Source: Chimonanthus salicifolius
Lineage: Eukaryota > Streptophyta > Magnoliopsida > Laurales > Calycanthaceae
Assembly (NCBI GenBank): GCA_013350335.1
Contig: CM023535.1
Span: 38,996,069-39,060,068, forward strand
DNA: 64,000 nucleotides
Direction: 5' to 3'
The translations under genes and the position numbers were made by a program. Shown here one piece after another: positions 1-9,777 of the stretch (positions are counted from its first letter, which is position 1; each line of letters starts with the position of its first letter). The notes under the pieces were generated by a model. It was not told the origin of the DNA. It saw only the letters and a program-made list of their open reading frames with translations, and made no database searches.

Positions 1-15
1 ACTTTTCTAAATTCT

Positions 16-270
16 CATGTATTACCAAGCATGAAATCGTACTGTCTCTTTCAAGGACAACTCTCACGTGTCTTGCTACTTAATGGACTACACGGACATT
101 GCCTTCTAGAATAACTCAATTCCTTTTTGAGCACTTCACCTAGAAGGTAGGACGTCTTATAGTGAGTATATAATTTCTTAAAAAATATTTAAATTTCTTA
201 AATTTATCATTGTAAGTTATTTTATTTGTTAGTTTCAATCTTATTAAAGTATAATTTTCTTGACTTAATA
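16..270 (+). repeat. Diverged direct repeat, copy 1
   Basis: This segment resembles 5184-5437 in the same orientation. Shared landmarks, in the same order, include a stretch ending GAAATCGTACTGTCTCTTTC, a G-box CACGTG followed by TTGCTACTTAATGGAC, GAGCACTTCACC.AGAAGGTAGG, and an AT-rich end with ATAATTTTCTTGACTTAAT. The two copies lie about 5.17 kb apart and straddle solo LTR A. What they belong to is unknown; a duplicated promoter-like or older repeat unit are both possible. Confidence 0.65.
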
Positions 271-703
271 AAAGTTATAATTGGAGTTGTTGTATGCCTT
301 TCTTCTAGAGTTCAATAGAATTTTCATAAATGGACATTAATAAAACAGGGTTTGTGGCATTTTCCACAACATGTCAAACAGCAATGAATATAAGATTGCT
401 TCTAGTAAACCCTACCCACCCCCGAATGACTGATACTTTGATCCAAACATTTAAACGTCAAGACCTTGAAGCCATCAAAGATGACAAATGACCCAAGTCT
501 TCCGCAAATTCTTACCACCCCAAAATCTTAGGGGCAGACATGTTACACTAACCTCAGTACTAATATATTTAAAATCATTTTTATTAAAGATGTGATATAG
601 TTACATGGTCCACTTACTGTACGGAACAAAATAGAATATCTAATTTTTTATATCTGAAAAGGCCAAGTGAAGCCTATAATCACACTATATATTTATTGAA
701 AAA

Positions 704-709
704 TTATAT

Positions 710-740
<31 letters not shown>

Positions 741-785
741 CATATACATATCTATACATATATATACATATACATATACATATAC

Positions 786-821
<36 letters not shown>

Positions 822-870
822 GTATATATATATGTATATATATATGTATATATATATGTATATATATATC
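704..870. repeat. Compound TA / TATACA / TATATG microsatellite
   Basis: Pure TA dinucleotides are followed by CATATA-type hexamers, then TA again, then TATATG-type units. The left half carries CA interruptions and the right half TG interruptions, so the halves are roughly reverse complements and could fold back. The tyrosine-isoleucine reading frames on both strands are artefacts of this repeat. Confidence 0.9.
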
Positions 871-2690
871 TTATTATAGAGGATAAAACTCCATTCTAGT
901 GCATTTCCCATAATATTGGCCTTTTACCTTTTTACCTGCACTATTTAACATGACTTCTCAAAACTAGAAATAAGGCTTCATCTCATAGCATGAATCAAAT
1001 GAATGGCATGAGAGTGTCTCTATTCCAATTTTTATGGTGCGTTTGATAAGAATAGAGGATTAACGTTCCCTAGATGGGTCCCTTTGAAGTGTAATTTTAT
1101 GAGAATTTTCTATTCTCCTTCTCTTATTGCATTTTATAATTTTTATTTACTGTACTAAACAAACCTACCAAAGGAAGCTAATATTTCAACCAAACACATT
1201 GCTCATAGGCCATGAAGATAAAAAAGTTGAAATATGAATGACCTCAAGTTAACACAGATGCACATTTACCATTAGATGAATGATTTTACTCTAAAAATAG
1301 CATTAGAAATAAATCAATTAAACGCAGTTTAAAAATAGCATCAACCAATGGTGAAATGAAGGAATCGTGTTTAAAGTGGTTTGGATATGTAACTAAAATA
1401 TTGGAGACGACTCTAGTGCATCAATTTAAGAGATTAGAAATAAAATATACCTGTAACAGCCCGGATTTCCTCAAATTATAATATAAATTAGATTGGCCCA
1501 TTTGGATTTCAATTTAATGGAATTTGAAATTAAAAAGTGGAAATTGACATTAGATGGGTAAGAAATGGGTCAATTACCCAATTAAGACTCAATGGGTCAT
1601 GGATAAGCTTGATTGTAAAGTAATTGGGTAAGTTTAATTAAACTACTTAAATTGAATAATTAATGTATTTATTCCATTAAAACCCACCTCAGCAAGTGAG
1701 GTGGCATGTGAGTGAGGTGGCATTACCATGTGGCATGCATGTCATCACATGGAAGCCTAGTAGACAAGGAGGCCACATCATCGAGTGATATGGCCAAGGT
1801 GGGACCCGAATGCCATGTGGTGACGCATGCATAGCCAGCCATGTCATGGTTGACTTGGTCAACCACAAGTGAGTTCAAGTGAATTTAGTTGTGGCTTGAG
1901 TTGGGTAGGTGAAGAGTTTCATCTCAAAGGACATGAAACCAAAGGACTTGTTGGAAGTCAAGGGGTCTCTTTGGTTTAAGCCAAAGGTCTCCTTCATTAA
2001 GCCAAGGGACACATGGTTAAACCAAGCCATGATGAGAGGAAATAAAGAGATGAGACTGTTACATAAAAGACACCAAGCAAGGGGCACTCCACACCCCTTG
2101 GCCGACTCCTCCTATTGCACACAAGAGCTTCCCTCGTCTCCTCTCCTCTCTCTCTCCTACCAACACCTCTATACTTGAAGAATCTTTGAAGAGCAAAGGA
2201 CGAAGAAGGATTAAGGAAGAAAGACAGATCAAAAAGAAAAGAAGGAGATGGGAAGAAGGTATGTTTAAGGTTTAAGAATATGGGAATAAGTCTAAAGAAA
2301 CCATAGGTTTGGCCATGGTGTGAACGAACCCATGGGTTCCATAATTGGTTGGAATGGATGGACAATCTATTATAAGGCCATGGAGTTGGAAATCCATTCA
2401 AGGGATGGTTATGGTTTGAAAACAAAACGACCATAGGATTAAATAAAAAACCATACTACCGCTCAAAAAAAATTAAAAAACCATTCTATAATGGTACAAT
2501 GATTGAATGGATCATGAGGAACCCAAACCTTGGCTAGTGGGTAGAGTGAATTTACTAATTAAAGTATGAAAGATGAAATCCATGTTTAGATATGTTAAAG
2601 AAGGAATTTTATGAAGAAGGATTGTACAAGATATGCAAATAGAGAAAACTGACAGGGTACTGGCCAAGCACATATGAAATATCTGGGTGT

Positions 2691-3130
2691 TTCAGCCGAC
2701 TGAATCCTATGATTCAATCAACTGAAAGTGCACTAGCTAAGCATAGATGGGGTCTACTGGTATTTCAGCTCACTGAATCAAAGATTTAGTCGACTGAACG
2801 AATACATACCAAACAAGTAAGTGGTATGGTGTGTTTCAGCCGACTGAAGGTATTACTTACCAAACACGTAAATTGATAATTCAGCCAACTGAATCTTTGA
2901 TTCAGTCGACTGAATGTATACTAGCCGAACACACAAATGATCTGATCCAAAGTCACCGACTGAATCTGTGATTTAGTCGATTGAAAGTGTACTGACCGAG
3001 AACACAGAAGATTTGACCCAAATTCAGCCGACTGAATCTATGTTTTAGTCGACTGAAACGTTGCTGGTAAAACACAGATGGTAACTAGGCGTGATTCAAT
3101 CGACTGAATTCCAGATTCAGTCGACTGAAT
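2691..3130. repeat. Dyad array TTCAGTCGACTGAA in LTR A
   Basis: About a dozen perfect or near-perfect copies of the palindrome TTCAGTCGACTGAA lie in 440 bp. They often occur as pairs (variant TTCAGCCGACTGAAT, then ATTCAGTCGACTGAA), separated by non-palindromic spacers. The array lies downstream of the putative splice donor. The same palindrome forms an array in the unrelated Copia-like solo LTR at 52743-52951. Confidence 0.85.
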
Positions 3131-3801
3131 TGAAAAGTCATATTTTTACATTATTTTTCCAGAACCTCTTGTTGGATGGAAGGAGTGATGAATTAAAATG
3201 GAAAATAAAATTAATATATATGATTGAATTTGATAAGGTAAAGAGGTTTGCAAGAGGATTTCGATTCGTTTTCACGCGATCATTAGCGTTGTCCTTGCAA
3301 AAAAGAAAAGGACAGTATATTGGACATTGGTAGGATTCTTTCCTGATTGAGACACTATGGATTATATATGACACTGGTTTTTATTCCAAATATGATGTTT
3401 ACTTTGGTTAAACAAATGCTATATGTTTATGAATTGATTTTCAATGATATTATGTAATTTGATATAAAATGGTATTCTTGCATTCATTACCTCATGCATG
3501 GCATGGGAGGGAATACATGAGACCAGCAAGGCAAGTTATGAGCGGTCCGGACATGATTTGGGCTTGAGACTACTTTGTATGAAGCTATGTGAACTGTTGA
3601 GATTTTGGCCTTGTCCAGGATGCTAAAAATGGGTATGGCGTAATTTGGGCCAAAAAACTCTTGGGTAGACAGTCCCGAAACCCTGCGCATAGGGAGGGGT
3701 CCACACTCCATCGGTAATTCCGATTAATAATATGTGGGGAGGTATATAGTGACCTGGCGGTACCGTCACAAAACACTGCGACGTAATTGGCCAAGGGAAC
3801 A

Positions 3802-3825
3802 CCTTGATATGGTGATTTATCAAGG
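3802..3825 (+). other. Stem-loop in LTR A tail
   Basis: Arms CCTTGATA and TATCAAGG are perfectly complementary over 8 bp with an 8-nt loop. Stems of the same design, but with paired substitutions, occur in LTRs D, H and J. Confidence 0.65.
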
Positions 3826-4529
3826 AAACTATTTATATAAGATGTGATTGGATATGGAAATTATGTGAGATCATTTGGCATTGACACCCATGACATGACA
3901 CATAAGTAAGAATGATTATGATATGGACATCATGCATTGTTTTTACTATTTATGAGATGTTTTACAAATATGATATGATGTATCTATCTTGATTTATATT
4001 AATCATATGTGTACCATAACCCTACTTGGAATACCTACTGGGCATGTTGACTGATACCCTATTTCTACCCTATAGATGATGGAACAGGGAATGACAAGGA
4101 AACGGACATGAGACATGAAGGGAGCCAAGCGTAGGAGCTTGGAATGAATGAAGTTTAATTTATTTAGTTTTGATGTTTATGATGTATTGGGAGGACTGAT
4201 ATTTTGGACTGTAATAACTTCGACTTAGTTGCTATGGTTTATAATTTTAATGTTTTAATTTGAAGTTATATGGTGATTGGTTTTCCTTGCTTAATGATGA
4301 CATGAATATGGATAACATTTTATTCGTATATATTATTCCGTAAGTATGCAGAAAAACGTGTGAAATGTTTAAGTGGACTTAGTCCACTCACACATAAAGG
4401 TGGCCAGTTAAAGTTTGGGTTTTGAAAACTTGGACTTAACTCGCATCGTGATGACCCGCTCTCTCTCACTCATTTAAAAAAAATATATACTCTGATTTGT
4501 GGTGAGTGAAAAAAAGGCGGGGCATTACA

Positions 4530-5956
4530 ATACCGGTAGATGAGGTAGATTGCTAAAAATGTGAAGGAAAAAGTAAAAAAAGATATACTTAATAAGAAGT
4601 TACAAAAGTTATAGATTTTGCCAAGGTCAAATGGAAGAGTAAAACTCAAAAAGTCAACTCTAAATATATGAAACTTTGACAAACTATATTCTATTAAATA
4701 TAAATGCTTTGTTATTATTTAATATAATAACATGTAATAAAACAATTAAGAGCCCATTGTTGTCGCCTGAAAAATTTATGTACAAGTTTCATGAACATCA
4801 AATAGACAATCAATTCAGAAAAAATAATTTGTCCAACCTAAATATAAATACAAATTCAATTTATCATCATCTCTCTTGTAACTCGAGATATTTAATTTGT
4901 TGTTCATTTCTTATGATACAATGAATGCAGTCTAAATCTAAAATCATCTATTTTATTTTAATATGTATAAATTTTAATTTAAATAGTAAAAAACTACACC
5001 CTTGTACATCCCAATAATCAAACGATTAAACTTCGATTTCAAATTTTGAATTTAAAGATTCACTAAATGTCCAAGACTTAAAAGGTTCTCTTTTACAGTG
5101 AGAATGAGAGTTGATTATTTGGTTACGTGTCTCTGTTCAAATAATCTTTTGTCTCGCTTCAGATGATCTTTACCTTCTTAACGTCATGCATTACCATGCA
5201 TGAAATCGTACTGTCTCTTTCAAAGCCTCCTCCCACGTGTTTTGCTACTTAATGGACGTCACTGAGATTGTTCTTCTACAATGAGCACTTCACCCAGAAG
5301 GTAGGCCGTCTCATAGTGAAGAGGTTCATCTTTCAATATGTTATTTATTAAAGTTAATTTAAATTTTTAAAATTTATCATAATTATTTTATTTTTTAGCT
5401 TTGATATTATTAAAACATAATTTTCTTGACTTAATTAAACTTAACTTTATTTATATTTAAATGTAATTTTTTAACAAATCTTTATTTATTAATAAATCTT
5501 AATAAAAAATTGTAGCATATTATCTGTGCAGTTACATCATCATAGACATTTACTTTATAGTTTGTCTAATTAGAGAATCAAATATTAAAGTACACAACAT
5601 TTTATAGTAGTTTGATATTTGATACTTTAGTCATACATGTTAGTACTTTGAGTTATTACCATTACCACAATTTGGAAAAGCTATAACAAGACTTTATTTA
5701 TCGAGATTTGATTCCAAAATTCTTTTTTAAATAGGTAATGGGTCTCATATCGAGGGCCAAATGGATAGAGGTTGTAAGATCACCCGTATCTAACCACTCT
5801 ATTCCTTAATTTTTAATTATAAAAAATCAATTACGTACATTCATTGAAATTTAAAAAGTTGAGATTACCTCGCTAAGAAGATCTTTAGTGGCGAAACATT
5901 ACACTTTATGTCCAAGCAGTCACATGTCAAATTGACCTTAAGGGTTAACGCCAGAG
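4530..5956. other. AT-rich unassigned DNA
   Basis: No credible coding region was found. The stretch contains copy 2 of the direct repeat (5184-5437); the remainder is AT-rich with no transposon end that I could recognise. The short reading frames here have no domain signature. Confidence 0.45.
5184..5437 (+). repeat. Diverged direct repeat, copy 2
   Basis: This is the partner of 16-270, in the same orientation. The G-box CACGTG, the TTGCTACTTAATGGAC segment and the GAGCACTTCACC.AGAAGGTAGG segment are kept, while the flanking AT-rich parts have drifted and carry small indels. Confidence 0.65.
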
Positions 5957-6333
5957 TGACACGTAACCTACTTACGTCCTAGAGGGGGAATGGGGTTCAA
6001 TAGGATGATCAACCTATTTTTTGCAGAAGCTAAAATCTAATTTGTTCTTCACTAAGTTGGTCTAACTGAATTAACTAATTACTTCTTCCAACTTAATTAA
6101 TACAAAAAATAAATTAAACCTTTTAACAGTTAAGGTCGATCTCAATATGAGGAAGCAATTTTATCAATATAAAATCAGAGTATAACACAGCAAATAAGAT
6201 GTAAAACAATATATACATCGATATTGACTTATCTAGTTGATCATTTGATAAATATAGAAGATTTACAATTATAATCCTTTACATGAACATTTCTAGATAT
6301 TAAGATGAATATTCAATTTTAGAATTATGAATA

Positions 6334-6889
6334 TGTGAAGACTCGACCCTGCCCCATCATGATATTATCTGCTTTGGGCTTCACCTGGGCACCTGCACGA
6401 TTTTGCTTTGGGTTTGTCCCACTAAGCCAGGTTCAAAAGGCCTCATGATGGGGAGGGTTGCCCCTCTTTTATAGCCCGACATCACCCCAGTTGCCTGGGC
6501 GATGTGGGACTTTCCCACACGCCCAGCAACCCGTTGTGGCTGGGCGTTACAATCCACCACCCTTAGACCAAATCCGTCCCCGGCTTTGTCATGTCACACT
6601 GACAGGGGTCCGCACACATGTAGGTAAGTCACACAAGTAGTCCGAGTAGTGAATCGTGTTCTAATACCACTTGTGATGACCTAACCCTACCCCATCACAA
6701 TATTGTTCGCTTTGGGCCCCACTTGGACGCCCACAAGGTTTTGCTTTGGGCCTCGTCCTCCAAGCTAGCCCAAAAGGCCTCATGATGGGGAGGGTTGCCC
6801 CCTCTCTTATAACCTCACATCACCCCAGCTGCCTGGGTGATGTGGGACTTTCCCACACGCCCAGGAGCTGACTGTGGCTGGGCGTTAGA
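6334..6889 (-). mobile_element. Complete TRIM element
   Basis: Two 218-bp direct repeats (6334-6551 and 6672-6889) flank a 120-bp centre, and the whole is bounded by a perfect 5-bp duplication GAATA (6329-6333, 6890-6894). Read on the minus strand, the repeats start TGTAACGCCCAGCC (first base pair altered in one copy) and end in CATCACA. The centre begins with a primer site like that for initiator tRNA-Met and ends in a purine tract AAGGGTGGTGG before the second repeat. There is no coding capacity. These are the defining traits of a terminal-repeat retrotransposon in miniature. A 5S-like promoter, as in Cassandra, was not seen. Confidence 0.88.
6658..6669 (-). other. TRIM primer-binding site
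   Basis: On the minus strand this reads TGGTATTAGAAC, two nucleotides inside the LTR edge. It differs at a few positions from TGGTATCAGAGC, the site complementary to plant initiator tRNA-Met. Confidence 0.7.
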
Positions 6890-7188
6890 GAATATCAATT
6901 CACCGTCAGTTCGAAAGTTTGAACAAGTCTGTTCGGAACTCTGAACCTATCTTGAATATTCACACTTCTTATGTTCGGAAATATGACTTTTATGAGTTGA
7001 TCAACTTTGCATGCATAGTGTATTCGCAAGTTGTATTTCAAACATGTAATATTATATGTTGTGACGTTGATTAGCAATAGATAAACAATCAAACAAAGCA
7101 ATCAAAATCACCACAACACAAGATTTATAGTAGTTTGGTCCCAACGGCCTACATCCACTTGCAGACTCTCTCAACCTTCAGATGTTGA

Positions 7189-7341
7189 GGAATCAGGAAA
7201 AATGACTATTTTGCCCTTGTAATTTAGACTAGTTAGCCTTTGCAGTGTAATAAACGGAATAAATTAATGAAATTTTTTGTGTTGCAGGTAAAAATGGAGA
7301 TTTCAGAGAAATGACCTTTTTTTTGGAAAGTGTATGAATTT
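7189..7341 (+). mobile_element. Tat-like LTR N, left fragment
   Basis: The segment matches the first bases of the Tat-like LTRs E and G: AAATGACTATTTTGCCC, then GACTAGTTAGC, then GAAATTTTTTGTGTTGCAGG. It is cut by solo LTR B at 7342 and resumes at 19109. The exact start is uncertain because it merges with R near 7188. Confidence 0.55.
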
Positions 7342-7484
7342 TGTAACGACCCAGAGTTTTAACTTCCTGTTACCATGTAATTCTCTCTCTAATGAATCAA
7401 ATGCAGTCTTTTGAATCAAAGTTGAAAAGAATGGAAAATTTGAGGTAAATTGAATGAAATAAGGAAAATCAAAATTTTCCCAAG

Positions 7485-7658
7485 TTGACACATCGACATC
7501 CTCGACGTGTCAGTGAATCTCAGTCGATACATCGACAGTATCGATTGTATCGATCTAAGAGGAGTCAGAAAATACAGTCATTACCAAACGGAACCCAGGC
7601 CATTCACTTTCGACATGTCGGTGTTACCAATGTGTCGACAAACTTATAGCTCAATGTG
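7485..7658. repeat. TCGACA/TGTCGA dyad array, first part
   Basis: Repeated short blocks such as CATCGACA, TCGACGTGTC, GTATCGATTGTATCGATC and TGTGTCGACA occur in LTR B. They continue on the other side of element F at 16377. In this LTR the array begins upstream of the leader, unlike in the other LTRs. Confidence 0.65.
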
Positions 7659-7663
7659 TCGGC

Positions 7664-9615
7664 CGTTCAAATTTTAATTTTATAACTCGAAAACGCATGA
7701 ACCATTAGATAATATAGCTATTAAGTGCAAGGTCGAACCCAGCGAAACTTAGGAAAACATATCCGTGAAAAATATACCATTGAATTATATATTTTAAAAA
7801 ATTTATAAAAATGGAAATAAATCTTAAATATGGAATTAATTATCTAATCTAAGAAATTTAATTTTACTTTAGAAACATTCTAAAAATAGAAAACATGGTC
7901 TAAAATTAGAAACCACATATAAAAATAGAATTTAACAATTAAAGAGATCTAATTTTAATTAAGATGGTGGATTTGATCTAATAATTATAAATAATCTTAA
8001 CTTAACTTAGAATACAAAATTAAGATGTAATTAATTAATTGATCAACCTACTTCCACAATTTTCAAGAATTTTGAATTTTAAGACAAAAATAAAAATAAC
8101 ACCTAAAATTACCTCTATACATTTTTACAATGGAACTGGTTCAAGTAAATCATGAAGGCATTATTTTTCATATTTACAAACTAAATCAAAGGCATAGAAT
8201 ATGGATCTCACGTAAATTACCAATCACGCATTCAAATTTTTCATCTATAATTATTCTAGGAATTAAATCTATGAATTTCATTAAATTAAAAATCTCAAAT
8301 TAAACCTTAGAATGAATAGAATTTAAACTTTTTCTCCAAATCTAAAATATTTCATCGCACTCTTGAAATAAGAGCCTTAGATCGAAGAATGAAGTCTATT
8401 CAATTTAAATTCTCATCACATTTAATTTGAAACACTTAAAATAAATCCACACATAAACTTAATTAAAGAATAAAAATCAAATCAAATAATCCCCATACAT
8501 CAATTGAATAATTGGAAAATCATAGACTAAATATTTCATCACACCTTTCTCTTATTATTAAAATATGAAGTTAGAATTACAAAACAAAGGATTTCGGAAT
8601 TAAGAGAACTCAATAATACAATGAAAAATTAAAAATCACCAACCTCAAACCTTTGTGGAAATCAAAATTCCATAGCCTTGTTGATCTTCTTTCTCTCCTT
8701 TTCTCCTCCTTTCAAAGCTTTCCAAGAATCTCCTAAGCCAAGTTCAATTCTCTCAATGGGAGAGGGATAGTATTTATAGATGAAAGGAGGTGGAGTAAAT
8801 GGCTTGGATTTAAAGATTTAAATAAATCAAAGGACACTTGGAGGGCTGATATGATTTGTGCTAAACATGGAATGACTTAAAAGAGGTAAGGAAGTGGAAA
8901 AGGACAGTAAAATTCGTGTAAGAAAATTGGGTGCAAAATCCCATTTTTTACACATGTACCACCTTCGAGCTCAGTTTTGACATTGATAACTTCGAATCAC
9001 AAAAAGTCTTAAACTACAAAGTTGTAGCCCTTTAAGTCTTCTTTCCAACGCCATAAGAATCGATGTAATCGGACATCGGAGGGGAATGTTATGACCAAAA
9101 TACTGAAACTGTATCAAACTTTCCTTTTTTTTCTCCACTTCTTATTTTGTTTATTTTTCCTTAATCTACTTGCTAAATTCGAAAATCCTCTTATAATGAC
9201 TTGTAAATTTTGAATTTCCTCATATATATCTTGAGATAATGAAATGTACTTCATACATGTGGATTTCTTAATGGGCTTAATAATTGGGCTTTTCAAAGTT
9301 TGGAATAAATAATTTTACCATTTACATTCAATTCTAAAATGACTAAATAATCCAAACTTTCATAAATGGATTTCAATTAATTAGTTTTCAATAAAACCCT
9401 TAAATTGTGGTAAAATAATTATTAAAAATTCTGATTTTCCAAAAATATCAACTTATGCCTATATGCAAAATTCACCATTTGAATTCTCATATCTTGTATT
9501 TCCCTATAAATACTGAAAAACTTCCAAAATCCTATTAAACATATCTAAAACACACAAAACAAGGGTTAACTAGTCCAAATATAAAGGTAAAATAGTCATT
9601 TTCTTGTGCTCATCA
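7664..9615 (-). mobile_element. 3' LTR of element F
   Basis: On the minus strand the LTR starts TGATGAGCACAAG at 9615 and runs to about 7664, where the expected terminal CA has changed. It is 1,952 bp. Much of it aligns with 14880-16376, including shared phrases around GCCTTGTTGATC and GGTAAAATAGTCATTTT (plus strand). Confidence 0.75.
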
Positions 9616-9633
9616 AATACCCCTACACTTAGA
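9616..9633 (-). other. Polypurine tract of element F
   Basis: The minus-strand sequence CTAAGTGTAGGGGTATT directly precedes the LTR start TGATGAGC, as in Tat/Athila elements. Confidence 0.7.
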
Positions 9634-9777
9634 TTTTAATAGTCCTCGAGCAAAACAAAAATTAAAAACTATAAATCAAAATCCTAAACTAAACCACTTT
9701 CGCTGGCACTCTCGATTGCATTTAGCGTATGCAACAAGCCTCTAAACCCATATCTCACCACTGGTGGACGATTTATA

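Larger units (their letters stand above)
1..1451. other. AT-rich unassigned DNA
   Basis: No coding region or recognisable transposon end was found here. The stretch holds one copy of a duplicated segment (16-270) and a compound AT microsatellite (704-870). The remainder is AT-rich with no repeated structure that I could see. It ends at the target-site duplication of solo LTR A. Confidence 0.5.
1452..4529 (+). mobile_element. Solo LTR A (long-LTR Ty3/gypsy-like)
   Basis: The unit starts TGTAACAGCCCGG and ends GGGGCATTACA, the TG...CA ends of an LTR. It is flanked by a perfect 5-bp target-site duplication ATACC (1447-1451 and 4530-4534). No gag or pol lies inside, so this is a solo LTR of 3,078 bp, the usual product of LTR-LTR recombination. 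Parts in order are: a CT-rich leader near 2140-2165, a strong 5' splice site AAG/GTATGT at 2260, a dyad-repeat array (2691-3130), the landmark CTCATGCATGGCATGGGA (about 3492-3509), a stem-loop (3802-3825), and a GC-richer tail beginning near CCTACTGGGC. The end sequences resemble those of the Tekay-like elements in this window. Assignment to that clade is inference, because no coding domain is attached. Confidence 0.88.
5957..7188 (+). mobile_element. SIRE-like Copia LTR fragment R (interrupted)
   Basis: The start carries a form of the CCTAGAGGGGG..TGAATAGG motif that opens SIRE/Maximus-type Copia LTRs and is also seen at 41,050 and 51,750. The right part has the companion phrase of such LTRs (ACACAAGATTTATAGTAGTTTGGTC, then a segment on the theme CTACATCCACTT). 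The TRIM at 6334-6889 interrupts it. The right end passes into Tat-like sequence near 7188 and no 3' LTR end was found, so this is a 5' fragment. Family assignment is from remembered consensus and is moderate. Confidence 0.5.

Noticed and set aside
693..911. Tyrosine-isoleucine repeat ORFs on both strands
   Set aside because: They are direct translations of the TA-rich microsatellite and have no other sequence.
6334..6889. Cassandra-type TRIM with a 5S RNA promoter
   Set aside because: The box A / box C pattern of 5S RNA was not seen in the LTRs, so only a generic TRIM call is supported.
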